A stretch of 9,691 nucleotides of DNA from Planctomycetota bacterium (lineage in GTDB: Bacteria > Planctomycetota > MHYJ01 > JACPRB01), in assembly GCA_016200125.1 (NCBI GenBank), contig JACQFK010000313.1, forward strand, positions 1-9,691. The letters run 5' to 3'. This document shows positions 1 through 7,233 of this stretch, piece by piece. How positions within the stretch are numbered: the stretch's first letter is position 1; each line of letters begins with the position of its first letter. The position numbers were made by a program, and so were the translations under genes. The notes beneath the pieces are model-generated. The model worked only from the letters and a program-made list of their open reading frames with translations. It searched no databases and was not told the DNA's origin.

Positions 1-1739
1 GCGTAGTGGTATTCCCCGAGCCACGCGCGATCGTTGCTGAACTCGTTTCCGAGGCCGATCCGGAACCCGTCGTTCCAGGAGGCGAAGCTGCCCCCGACGC
101 TGGTCTTCGCGATTTCCGCGCCGTCCAGATAGAGCGCCGCCGCCCCGGAGGTCGCGCGCGTGTAGACGAGATGCGTGAGCTTGAGCGTCAGCCCGCCGTC
201 GGGCGACGCGAGGTCGGGCTTGCCGACCGGATCGGTAGCCGTGGACCGCAGCCGCACGAAGTACGAGCGGTTCGGGCCCTTGAACTCGTCCTGGCCGATC
301 ATGAAGTTCTGGTTCAGGATGTCGGAGGAGAAACTGAAGATGCGGCCGTCTTTGGCGGCCGGCGTCAGGGTCGCGGGCCGGATCCAGAGCTCCAGCGAGA
401 CTTCGTTCGACTGCTTGCAGGCCTGCGCGATCCGGGTCGCCGGCGACGGAGACGCCACCAGCGTCGGTGCGACGAGCAGCAGGCCCCGGGGCGACCAGCG
501 CACCGCCTGCTCGTTCTCGATCTTGAGGTCGATCGGCGCGCCGACGCGGGCGAGGTCGCGCACGACGCCCCCGCGTCCCTCCTTGAACGTGTAGAGGGCC
601 TGGAGTCCGGCCGTCACGCGGGCAAGCTTGCTCACCAGCTGGATCCCGGTCGCGACGACGGCGTAGTGGCCGGTCGCGACCTCGACCGACTTGCCGTCGA
701 GTTTCCGCAGGAGCTTGACCTTCCCCTCCTCCACGTCCAGCCGGGTGCCTTCCTTGGGATCGGGATCCACGGCCAGACGCAGCGTGGTGCCCAGCACGGT
801 CGCGTCCGCATGGAGCGACGCGAACAGCATCGGCAGTCCCGCGGGCTGCCTCGCGACCTGCGCCCTGACGATGCCCCGGTCGACGACAATCCGCTTGCCC
901 GCGTCGGACGCGGGGAACGAGGCCATCGTTCCGGCCCGCAGCTCCACCCGGGTCCCGTCCGCGTACTTCACGACCGCCGCGGCGACAGCCTCCAGGATGT
1001 CCCCGGCCAGCAGGGCTTCGCCCGTCTGCGCGGGCTTCTTCTGTCCGCCCCGCGTCAGGGAGACCTCCCCGTCCAGGCGCTCCAGCAGCGCGACTTCGAG
1101 CACGGTGGTCGTCGGTTCCGGCTTCGGGACGACGGGATCCGGCTTGGGCGCGGGCGTCTCCGGCTTGACCGGCTTCTCGGGAATCGGAACCACCGGCGGC
1201 GGAAGCTCGGGCTTGGGCGCCGGCGCCGGGGGCTTCGGCTCTTCCGGCTTCGGAGGAGGCGGCGGCAGAGGCTCCTCGCTCTTCGGCTCGGGGAGCGGGA
1301 CGGGCTTGCGCTGGTCCCGCCGGACCTGGCGGGGCGCGGGCTCGGAGTCGCCGCCGACGGCATGGAGGAGCAGGCCCACGACGACCAGGGCGCCGGCCGC
1401 GATCGCGGCCCACATCACCCAAACGGGGCCCGGTGCGCCGCCGGAGCGCTGAAGCCTCCGCGGACGGTCCGAAGGACGGAAGCCGCCGCCGCGCACGTCG
1501 GTCATGACCGCGCGGATGAAGCGGGTCTTGTCCTTTTCGAGGTCGGCGATCACGTCCTTCGTGAAGGCTTCGGGGGCGGCGCCGAGCTCCACGGAGAGGA
1601 TGCGGTTCTCCCGGACCAGGTCCACCAGCTCCTTCAGGCGCTCGGGGTCGGACTCGACGAGCCTCGCCAGCTCCTCTCCACCGGCAGGATCGAGCGAGCC
1701 GTCGAGGTATTCGGACAGGAGTGCTTCGAATCGATCCAC
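1..1739 (-). CDS. FecR-domain / LamG-like single-pass membrane protein, probable partner of the adjacent sigma factor (3' end outside window)
   Basis: Reading from a GTG at 1739 gives 579 codons with no stop before the left edge, so the C-terminus is missing. In order: an acidic/helical cytoplasmic N-terminus (residues 1-100, starting VDRFEALLSEYLDGSL, similar to anti-sigma N-termini but without a zinc-binding HxxxCxxC); one membrane helix (about 106-127); a Pro/Lys/Glu-rich linker (about 131-211); a FecR-like domain (about 214-370, with GEVSLTRGG, LLAGDILE, YADGTRVELRAGT and a later VLGTTLRLAVD); then a concanavalin/LamG-like domain (from about 375, with ALYTFKEGRGGVVRD, SLELWIRP and AALYLDGAEIAKT). 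The GTG lies 4 bp after the sigma-factor stop, preceded by a GAGAGGG Shine-Dalgarno inside the end of that gene; the first ATG is only at codon 79. Known: FecR domains are periplasmic parts of sigma regulators, and FecR-LamG proteins are common beside sigma factors in Planctomycetota. Inferred: an envelope sensor or sigma regulator; the ligand is unknown. Confidence 0.87.
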   Translation of the reverse strand, partial: MDRFEALLSEYLDGSLDPAGGEELARLVESDPERLKELVDLVRENRILSVELGAAPEAFTKDVIADLEKDKTRFIRAVMTDVRGGGFRPSDRPRRLQRSGGAPGPVWVMWAAIAAGALVVVGLLLHAVGGDSEPAPRQVRRDQRKPVPLPEPKSEEPLPPPPPKPEEPKPPAPAPKPELPPPVVPIPEKPVKPETPAPKPDPVVPKPEPTTTVLEVALLERLDGEVSLTRGGQKKPAQTGEALLAGDILEAVAAAVVKYADGTRVELRAGTMASFPASDAGKRIVVDRGIVRAQVARQPAGLPMLFASLHADATVLGTTLRLAVDPDPKEGTRLDVEEGKVKLLRKLDGKSVEVATGHYAVVATGIQLVSKLARVTAGLQALYTFKEGRGGVVRDLARVGAPIDLKIENEQAVRWSPRGLLLVAPTLVASPSPATRIAQACKQSNEVSLELWIRPATLTPAAKDGRIFSFSSDILNQNFMIGQDEFKGPNRSYFVRLRSTATDPVGKPDLASPDGGLTLKLTHLVYTRATSGAAALYLDGAEIAKTSVGGSFASWNDGFRIGLGNEFSNDRAWLGEYHY

Positions 1740-1743
1740 GCCC

Positions 1744-2313
1744 CTACCCTCTCTGCAGCGCGAGCTTGCGGTTCACGCACTCGCGCAGCTTCCGCCGGAT
1801 GTCGAAGAGCTGGACCTTCACGGCGCCCGAGGATTTCCCCACCTTGCGGGAAATGTTGTCGATCGAGGCGTCGCGGTCGTAGCGGAGCTGGACGACCTCC
1901 CGCAGATGATCAGGAAGCGCGGAAACGCAGCCGCGGAGCGCCCGCACCCGCTGCTCGTCGAGCTCGGACCCGGCCTCCAGTTCGGCCTCGATCACCTGGC
2001 CGACGACCCGGCCGAGATAGTTCTCGCGGCTCCGCGCCTCACGGCGGAGCTTGCGGAGCTCGACCAGCACGAGGAGCCGGGCGATGGTCGCGAGCCAGGC
2101 GAAGAAGCGCGTGTTCGGCGTGTACTGGTCGATCTTCCGGAAGGCCTCGACAAAGGCCAGGTGGGCGATTTCGTCGGGATCGATCCCCGGAGGGCAGACG
2201 TTTGAGATCATCGCCCGCAGCCGCCCCTGGCAGGCGCCGATGACGATCTCATAGGCGTCGACGCTTCCTTCGCGGACGCGGCGGATGGCCTCTTCGACGT
2301 TTCCTTCGTTCAT
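1744..2313 (-). CDS. ECF-like sigma-70 family RNA polymerase sigma factor
   Basis: A 189-residue protein of usual ECF length. Region 2 spans about residues 20-95, with the core-binding and -10-recognition stretch PDEIAHLAFVEAFRKIDQY followed by TRFFAWLATIARLLVLVELRK. Region 4 spans about 123-185, with LPDHLREVVQLRYDRDASI and the helix-turn-helix ISRKVGKSSGAVKVQLFDIRRKLRECV. There is no region 1.1 or 3. The sequence resembles the planctomycete/verrucomicrobial sigma-70 families that sit with FecR or LamG proteins, and the next gene downstream is exactly such a protein, 4 bp away, so the two are probably translated from one message. The ATG at 2313 is preceded by a weak GGGGAT ribosome site. 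A 64-bp gap separates it from the ABC exporter upstream, in which I see no clear terminator or sigma-70 promoter. Target promoters cannot be read from this window. Confidence 0.93.
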   Translation of the reverse strand: MNEGNVEEAIRRVREGSVDAYEIVIGACQGRLRAMISNVCPPGIDPDEIAHLAFVEAFRKIDQYTPNTRFFAWLATIARLLVLVELRKLRREARSRENYLGRVVGQVIEAELEAGSELDEQRVRALRGCVSALPDHLREVVQLRYDRDASIDNISRKVGKSSGAVKVQLFDIRRKLRECVNRKLALQRG

Positions 2314-2377
2314 CTTATCCCCGTATGTCCGGAGGGCGGTGGGGGGTTAGGAGAATTCCGGAAGAAATCCGAAGAGC

Positions 2378-4279
2378 TCAGATCCCCTTCATGGGATTGA
2401 TGGGATCCGGCGCGGCGGTTTCCTTGGGCTCCGGCGCCCCCTCCTTCTCGACGGCGACCGCGTCCCCCTCCCCGGGCGCGAGGAAGAGGTTCGCTTCCAG
2501 GTCGTGCTGCCGCGTGTAGAGCTCGTGGTAGCGGCCGCGCGCCTTCAGGAGCTGGTCGTGGGTGCCGCGCTCGACGATCTCCCCCGCCTCCACCACCAGG
2601 ATCTGGTGGGCGCGCCGGATCGTGCTGAGCCGGTGCGCGATCACGAACGTGGTGCGCCCCGCCATCAGGTGCGACAGCCCCTGCTGGATCATCGCCTCGG
2701 ACTCCGAGTCGAGGCTCGAGGTCGCCTCGTCGAGGATCAGGATCCGCGGATCGGCCAGGAGGGCGCGCGCGATCGAGATGCGCTGCCGCTGCCCGCCCGA
2801 GAGCTTCACGCCCCGCTCCCCGACGATCGTGTCGTATCCCTGGGGGAAGGTCTCCGCGAACTCGTCCACGCGGGCGATCTTGCAGACGCGGCGGATGTCC
2901 TCGTCGCCCGCCCCCGGCCGCGAGAAGGACACGTTCTCGCGGATCGTCCCGTCGAAGAGGAAGGACTCCTGCAGCACGATGCCCAGGGCGCGGCGGTAGG
3001 AGTCGAGGCGGATCCCGCTGAGGTCCGTGTCTCCGACGAGGATGCGCCCAGAGACCGGCTTGTAGAAGGCGGCGACGAGGCTGATGATCGTGGACTTGCC
3101 GGAGCCGGAGGAGCCCACGAGCGCGGTGACGGTCCCCGGCTCGGCGCTGAAGCTGACCTCCTTCAGCACCGGCTTGTCCGCCTGATAGCTGAAGTTCACG
3201 CGGTCGAAGCGGAGGGCTCCCGGCGGATCCGGCAGCGCCAGGGTCCGCCCGGGATCCTCGTCCTCCGGCCGCTCGTTGAGGACCTCTCGCATGCGGTCGA
3301 GGCCCGCGATCGCCTCCGTGATCTGGGTCCCGATGCTGACGATGCCGATCACCGGCGCGGCCACGTACCCGAGCATGATGTTGTAGGTGAAGAACTCGCC
3401 GAGGGTCATCGTCCCCGCGAGCATCTGCCGGGCGCCGAGGTAGATGACGATCGCGCCGACGATCCCGATGAGGAGGATCGAGGCGAAGGTCATCACCGAG
3501 GTCGCCGTCAGCGTCTTGAGGATGTTGTCCAGCAGCCGCCGGACGCCGCCCGCGAAGACCTTCCGCTCCTGCTCCTCCGCGCGGTAGCCCTTGATCACAC
3601 GAACGCCGCCGAGGGATTCCGTCAGCCGCCCCGTTACTTCGGCGTTGATCTTGCCGCGCTCCCGGTAGATGGGGCGGATGGTGACGAAGGCCCGCTGGAG
3701 GATGAGGGTGAACACCGCCAGGCAGATGCAGGCGATGAGGGTCATGAAGGGGCTGATGTAGATGAGCAGCGCCAGGGCGAGCGTCGCGGTGATGAGTCCG
3801 CCGAGGAACTCGACGAGCCCCGTGCCGATCAGGTTCCGCACGCCCTCGACGTCGGTCATGATCCGCGACACGAGGGTGCCGGTCTTGGTGGAGTCGTAGT
3901 AGGCGACGGGCAGCCGCGCGACGTGGGCCTGAATCTTCTCCCGCAGCTCGGCGATGAGCCGCTGGGCGGCCTTGGAGAGGAGCTGCGTCAGGGAGAAGGA
4001 GGAGGCGGCCTGGATAAGGGTCAGGCCGACAAGCCCGAACACGACGGGGAGCAGCAGGTGGGTCTTGTGTTTGCCGAGGATTTCGTCGACGAGGATCTTG
4101 GCGGCGCCTGGCAGGCCCATGCCCGACACGCGATTGACGATCATGAGGAGGAGGCCGCAGAAGAGCAGGCCGCGGCGGGGCCGGATGAGGGCCCAGAGGT
4201 CCGGCCAGACGGCCTTGAACTGCTGGAGCGCCGGCTTGCGCGGCTTGGTGTCTCTGTCGCTCATGGAGTCGGGCGGCAT
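2378..4279 (-). CDS. ABC exporter, fused membrane and ATPase domains (MsbA/ABCB-like half-transporter)
   Basis: A 633-residue half-transporter that would act as a dimer in the inner membrane, exporting a lipid, peptide or drug by ATP hydrolysis. The membrane domain (about residues 25-330) has about six hydrophobic segments (near 38-57, 76-95, 153-175, 178-197, 262-284, 296-318) and the coupling-helix pattern VAYYDSTKTGTLVSRIMTDV. The ATPase domain (about 355-590) is intact: Walker A GSSGSGKST (389-397), Q-loop Q437, signature LSGGQ (493-497), Walker B ILILD with catalytic E518, and switch H549. A charged, Pro-rich tail of about 40 residues follows. The start is unsure: ATG codons at 4279 and 4264 are both possible and neither has a Shine-Dalgarno. 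It lies 45 bp after the split hypothetical gene and 64 bp before the sigma factor, so co-transcription is possible. Substrate cannot be told from sequence; lipid A flippase (msbA) is only one option. Confidence 0.95.
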   Translation of the reverse strand: MPPDSMSDRDTKPRKPALQQFKAVWPDLWALIRPRRGLLFCGLLLMIVNRVSGMGLPGAAKILVDEILGKHKTHLLLPVVFGLVGLTLIQAASSFSLTQLLSKAAQRLIAELREKIQAHVARLPVAYYDSTKTGTLVSRIMTDVEGVRNLIGTGLVEFLGGLITATLALALLIYISPFMTLIACICLAVFTLILQRAFVTIRPIYRERGKINAEVTGRLTESLGGVRVIKGYRAEEQERKVFAGGVRRLLDNILKTLTATSVMTFASILLIGIVGAIVIYLGARQMLAGTMTLGEFFTYNIMLGYVAAPVIGIVSIGTQITEAIAGLDRMREVLNERPEDEDPGRTLALPDPPGALRFDRVNFSYQADKPVLKEVSFSAEPGTVTALVGSSGSGKSTIISLVAAFYKPVSGRILVGDTDLSGIRLDSYRRALGIVLQESFLFDGTIRENVSFSRPGAGDEDIRRVCKIARVDEFAETFPQGYDTIVGERGVKLSGGQRQRISIARALLADPRILILDEATSSLDSESEAMIQQGLSHLMAGRTTFVIAHRLSTIRRAHQILVVEAGEIVERGTHDQLLKARGRYHELYTRQHDLEANLFLAPGEGDAVAVEKEGAPEPKETAAPDPINPMKGI

Positions 4280-4324
4280 TGTCGCATAAGCGGGCCCGAT
4301 CGTCCAACGCCGCCGGGTGGGAGG

Positions 4325-5623
4325 CTATTCCGCACGCCGTTCCACCTGGATCACGATGTCGCCCGGCGGCTGGGCGACGCGGGGATCCCCGAGACTGCCC
4401 GAGTTCTTCCAGCGCCCGTCGGAACGGCTGCTGCCGCCGTCGTCCCGGCCGTCCATCCCCCGGCTCCAGAACTTCATCCGATTCTCAGAATCGGCATGAA
4501 GGACCTCGCCGCCGAAGGGATCCTCCAGCGTGAGAAACTCGCCTCGGACGCGGTAGCGGGCCGCGACGCGAAGCAGGCGGACCTTCGCCTTCCGGTCGAG
4601 CTCGACCCAACCTTCGTCGTGCCCGAAGAAGGCGTGACCGTGGAGGATGGGATTCTTGGACTCCTCGACTTCCGTCCACCACAGATTGAGCCGATCCAGG
4701 ACCTCGAGGTAGGATCGATCCCGGCAGGCGAGCAGTTCCCGGACTTGGCGATCGATGACTTCGAAGGCGTCGGCCTTCATCAGCCGCTTCGGGAGGAAGA
4801 ACCTCCAGCGGTAGGGAGCCCTCTTCATGAAGCCTTCGTCCGGCCGGACCTCCAGCTCCATCAGCCCTTCGCCCCAGCGGGCCAGGGCGGGAGCGAGATC
4901 GTGCAGCGGCGATCTCAGGGCGGCATCGACCGTCTCCAGCTCCCGCTCCAGGCTCAACAGATCTCCCGCGGTCAGCCGGCCCTGCGAAAGAATCTCCCTG
5001 AGTTCCTCGAGGGAGTGGTCGGCGATCTCGAGGGCGTCGATCCGGCCGCCTCACTGCCCCGACGACGCCCAGAAGCGGACCAGGTGCAGGGCGTCCAGGT
5101 TCGTCTGCGCCGCCTCGAAGATCGCGCCGTCCCCCCGCAGCCGCCGCGAGCGCAGGACGGAGCTGTAGATCAGGAAGGCCAGCGTCGGCGGATCCCAGTC
5201 CGCCCCCCACCCGCGGGGGAACTCCGACGGCCGGGCGGCATACTCCCGCGCGCCGGCATGCAGCCGGTCGAGGCAGTCCTGGGCTTCGCCGAGGAGGCGA
5301 TCGTAGTCCGGCCCGCTTTTGCGCCGGCCCAGCAGGGCGCGGGCCTGGGGCTCCAGGTCGCGCTTCCGAGCCGCCTCGCGGATCGCGGCCACGAAGTGGA
5401 TCTGGATCTCCTTCGCAGGCTCGGACATGGCCTCGGCCTGCGGACGCGAAGGCGGCGGCGGGTATTCGATCGAAAGCCGGCGGATGCGCCCCTCGGCCTC
5501 CGCCCAGCGCCGGTCGGCGAGACTCTGGACCCAAAAATAGACCGCGACCGCGCCGAGGACGGGGACGAGGAGGAGGACGACCAGGACCTTCACGGCCCGG
5601 CGGCTGCGCGGCGACGGCGTCAT
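4325..5623 (-). pseudogene. planctomycete-type hypothetical protein with pseudopilin-like C-terminus, interrupted by an in-frame TGA at 5051-5053
   Basis: One reading frame runs from ATG 5623 to TAG 4325 (433 codons) with a single TGA at codon 191. The N-part has a basic start and one membrane helix (about 11-32), then a helical domain ending in NLDALHLVRFWASSGQ. Directly after the TGA the same frame continues GGRIDALEIADHSLEELREIL, which reads as the expected continuation of the helical repeat. The C-part ends with LEDPFGGEVLH (about 367-375), GMDGRDDGG (389-397) and GDIVIQV (421-427), the DPF-G / DG-DDGG signature of large uncharacterised planctomycete families that resembles GspG pseudopilin ends. 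CGA (Arg) to TGA is a one-base change that would explain it. TGA also ends other genes here, so global recoding is unlikely. A TTG at 4957 with GGGAG five bases upstream could restart the second half (210 residues). Function is unknown; assembly error, true nonsense mutation and two separate genes remain possible. Confidence 0.72.
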
Positions 5624-5633
5624 GACGGCCTAC

Positions 5634-5661
5634 ATCGTACCCTGAGGGGTCGCCGGGTCAA
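5634..5661 (-). promoter_or_regulatory. sigma-70-like promoter for the hypothetical gene, nearly leaderless
   Basis: On the minus strand TTGACC (5656-5661) and TACGAT (5634-5639) are separated by 16 bp. Transcription would begin near 5627, about 4 bases before the ATG at 5623. This agrees with the lack of a convincing Shine-Dalgarno in front of that ATG, so the message may be leaderless or nearly so. Match to consensus is 5/6 and 4/6; not proven. Confidence 0.5.
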
Positions 5662-5705
5662 TGCGCGCACGAGTCGCGGACTGTCCGGCGTCCAACGAGG
5701 AAGAC

Positions 5706-5711
5706 GAGGTG
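5706..5711 (+). promoter_or_regulatory. ribosome binding site fixing the start of the 5716 gene
   Basis: GAGGTG lies four bases before the ATG at 5716. It is the main support that this plus-strand ORF is a real gene rather than a shadow in G+C-rich DNA. Confidence 0.6.
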
Positions 5712-5715
5712 CCCC

Positions 5716-6141
5716 ATGAAGGATGACCCGCTCTTCCGCGAGCTGCCGGACTCCTTCGACGAGCGGGTGCCGCCCCCTCCCCCGCCGAGGCGCCTGAGCT
5801 GGGACCTGGGCATCGGCGCGCTCCTCTGGCTCGCGTTCCCGGCGGTTGCGCTGCTGGAGATCGTGCCGAGGTTCGGCGAGGTCTATCGCCAGGTGAAGGT
5901 TCCGATGCCGGGGATCACGCTGACGGCGATGACGCTCTCGGAGGCCGCGGCGGCTTGTCCGATGGCGTTGGCGTTCCTGATCACCGTGGCTTCGGCCCTG
6001 TTGACGCGCCTGAGCGGGCGCGGAGCGTCCCTGGCCCGGATTTTCCTGCCGCTGCTGGGGATGGTCCTCTGGATCGGGCTGCTCGCCGCCCTCTTCATGC
6101 CGCTGACCTGCTGCCACCTGAGCATCGGCGCGCGCCGCTGA
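5716..6141 (+). CDS. small three-helix membrane protein with a GspF-like segment
   Basis: A 141-residue protein, the only plus-strand gene in the window. The N-terminus is acidic, then a poly-Pro stretch (19-24), then three hydrophobic segments (about 30-49, 80-98 and 108-129). Between helices 1 and 2, residues 49-76 (IVPRFGEVYRQVKVPMPGIT, then LTAMTLSE) resemble the F-x-P-x-F...PLP-x-T stretch that type II secretion/type IV pilus GspF proteins carry after a membrane helix. GspF itself is about 400 residues with two repeats, so this would be only a fragment-sized relative. It is divergent from the hypothetical gene at 5623 (92-bp gap), which itself has a pseudopilin-like end, and convergent with the zinc-ribbon pair, stopping 5 bp from it. 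Membrane location is well supported. The GspF link is my reading from motif memory, and the function is unknown. Confidence 0.7.
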   Translation: MKDDPLFRELPDSFDERVPPPPPPRRLSWDLGIGALLWLAFPAVALLEIVPRFGEVYRQVKVPMPGITLTAMTLSEAAAACPMALAFLITVASALLTRLSGRGASLARIFLPLLGMVLWIGLLAALFMPLTCCHLSIGARR

Positions 6142-6146
6142 ACCTC

Positions 6147-6629
6147 CTAGTGCCAGCGGGACGCGAGCAGGAGCACGCTGCCGATCCAGAGCGCGATGTC
6201 GACGCAGGACAAGATGAAGGCGGTGCTGCCCCGCTTGCTTTGGGCGAGGCCGATGATGGCGAGGATCGGGATGAAGAGGCCCAGCACGGCGAAGATCATC
6301 GCCGACGGAGGCTCCGCGGCCTCCTCCAGGAGCGGGCGGCCTTTGCCTCCTCGGGTCGCCCGCCGCTTCTGCTTGCGGCGGGTACTGCCTCTCGATGAGG
6401 ACGGAGCCGGCGGCGGAGGCGGAGGAGCTGCGCTCGCGACGGCGGGCGCGTTCTTGGGAGGCCTCAGCGGAAAGCCGCATTCCTTGCAGGTCTCCTGATC
6501 CTGGCCGATCGGGCCGCCGCACTCGGGACAGGCGCCCCACGCAGATCCCGTGGAGCGGCCGCAATGAGGGCAATGCGCGGCCGTGGTCGACACGGATCCT
6601 TTGCACTCCGCGCAGCTCGTCAGCGCCAT
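6147..6629 (-). CDS. double zinc-ribbon membrane protein
   Basis: A 160-residue protein. Two CxxC-x10-CxxC zinc ribbons are clear: C6, C9, C20, C23 (CAECKGS...CPHCG) and C34, C37, C48, C51 (CPECGGP...CKECG). A Pro/Ala/Ser linker and a very basic stretch (about 68-100) follow, then two membrane helices (about 110-129 and 136-156) joined by a short QSKRGS turn, as in small DUF4190-like membrane proteins. The ATG at 6629 was chosen over a longer frame (to 6995) because that upstream part is the shadow of the neighbouring zinc-ribbon gene, and because AAGG precedes this ATG. It begins 14 bp after the stop of the other zinc-ribbon gene, so the two form an operon. The ribbons may only be structural; role unknown. 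Confidence 0.85.
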   Translation of the reverse strand: MALTSCAECKGSVSTTAAHCPHCGRSTGSAWGACPECGGPIGQDQETCKECGFPLRPPKNAPAVASAAPPPPPPAPSSSRGSTRRKQKRRATRGGKGRPLLEEAAEPPSAMIFAVLGLFIPILAIIGLAQSKRGSTAFILSCVDIALWIGSVLLLASRWH

Positions 6630-6643
6630 CGGGATCGCCTTCG

Positions 6644-7006
6644 TCAGGGAGTGGAGGCCTTCTCCATCCGCAGGGGAGCCGGCTGGCTGTCGTTCATGCG
6701 GTTGGCCAGCAGGAAGATCAGGATCATGAGCCCCAGCGCCGCCAGCAGGATGACGGCGCCGAAGAAGAGCCTCCAGGTCGTCGAGTGGATCCATTCCGAC
6801 CAGAGCAGGCGCGAGGCCTTGCGCACGGATTTGTCGGAGGGGAGGATCAGCTCGGGCGCCGGGGCTGCCGGCGCGGGCGGGGGGGCGGCGGAGGGCGGCG
6901 AAGCCGGAGCGGCGGGTTTCGCGACGGCCTGCACGAACCCGCAATGCGGGCAGGTCGGCGCGACCGACGACAGCTTGCCTGAGCACTCCGGACACGTGAT
7001 GAGCAA
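6644..7006 (-). CDS. single zinc-ribbon, single-pass membrane protein (TTG start)
   Basis: A 120-residue protein opening directly with a zinc ribbon (C5, C8, C19, C22: CPECSGK...CPHCG), then an Ala/Pro linker (about 27-50), an amphipathic basic region, and one membrane helix (about 79-101, LFFGAVILLAALGLMILIFLL). The cytoplasmic ribbon plus membrane anchor matches the zinc_ribbon-type hypothetical proteins that are frequent in Planctomycetota and other lineages. It is the first gene of a pair with the double-ribbon protein downstream and may be transcribed from the consensus promoter at 7359-7387 through a leader of about 346 nt. The start is TTG: it is placed right before the ribbon, as in the companion gene, and has a strong AGGGAGA site just upstream. 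Function is unknown. Confidence 0.82.
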   Translation of the reverse strand: MLITCPECSGKLSSVAPTCPHCGFVQAVAKPAAPASPPSAAPPPAPAAPAPELILPSDKSVRKASRLLWSEWIHSTTWRLFFGAVILLAALGLMILIFLLANRMNDSQPAPLRMEKASTP

Positions 7007-7016
7007 AAAGTCTCCC
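7007..7016 (-). promoter_or_regulatory. Shine-Dalgarno deciding the TTG start at 7006
   Basis: On the minus strand the TTG is preceded by AGGGAGAC, ending a few bases before it. No ATG or GTG nearby keeps the first CxxC intact with comparable spacing. Confidence 0.6.
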
Positions 7017-7058
7017 TGCGCAGGACCCGCGGAGGGGTCATCCCCTGATTCCCGAAGA

Positions 7059-7071
7059 TTCTAGCCTAGAA
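7059..7071. repeat. 13-bp dyad between leader hairpins and the zinc-ribbon operon
   Basis: Arms TTCTAG and CTAGAA around one central base form a perfect dyad. With a 1-base centre it cannot make a hairpin, so if functional it would be a protein-binding site. On the minus strand it also holds a TAGAAT that could serve as a -10, but no -35 is seen at proper spacing. It could be chance. Confidence 0.3.
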
Positions 7072-7118
7072 CCGGCGCGAGGGGGAGTCCAACCCGCTCC
7101 CCTCTCCGGAAACAGCGC

Positions 7119-7152
7119 GGGCCCGGCAGACCATTCTCAGCCTGCCGGGCCC
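7119..7152 (-). terminator. strong hairpin, possible terminator or attenuator without a good U-tract
   Basis: An 11-bp perfect inverted repeat (7119-7129 and 7142-7152, arms GGGCCCGGCAG and its complement) with a 12-nt loop, extendable by a C-G pair. On the minus strand it is followed by GCGCTGTTT, a poor U-tract. It lies about 200 nt after the predicted start of transcription at about 7352 and about 110 nt before the zinc-ribbon start, a fitting place for either the end of a small RNA or an attenuator. Rho-independent function is not assured. Confidence 0.45.
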
Positions 7153-7233
7153 GTCGCTCAAGATTTCCGCCCAGAATCCCCGTGCGGGAGAGTAGGGAAC
7201 AGCGAATTCTGGACGGACAGCTGGGGTGGGGTA

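Noticed and set aside
6..2243. Long plus-strand ORF of 745 codons
   Set aside because: Antisense shadow of the FecR-LamG and sigma-factor genes; Arg/Gly/Pro-rich, low complexity, no domain.
2314..2377. ECF autoregulatory promoter (GGAATT near a CGGAC) before the sigma gene
   Set aside because: No convincing GGAAC / CGTC pair at the usual spacing; would be guesswork.
5020..5053. TGA as selenocysteine codon with a CCTCGAG/CTCGAGG hairpin downstream
   Set aside because: The palindromic CTCGAG arms could arise by chance, the loop is long, the protein is not a redox enzyme, and no selenocysteine gene is seen in the window.
4485..5534. Minus-strand ORF of 349 codons spanning the internal TGA
   Set aside because: Different frame from the motif-bearing halves; composition is typical of a shadow (Arg, Gly, Pro, Ala). 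It does not explain the stop as a frameshift because the real frame resumes without any shift.
4325..5623. Genome-wide TGA recoding
   Set aside because: TGA ends the ABC exporter, the plus-strand gene and a zinc-ribbon gene at sensible positions.
2504..5719. Long plus-strand ORF of 1071 codons
   Set aside because: Antisense to the ABC exporter and the hypothetical gene, both supported by clear motifs; long shadow ORFs are expected in G+C-rich DNA.
7007..7060. Cobalamin riboswitch-like GGGAATCAGGGG...CCCC
   Set aside because: Only a short partial likeness; the B12 box and the other conserved blocks are absent.
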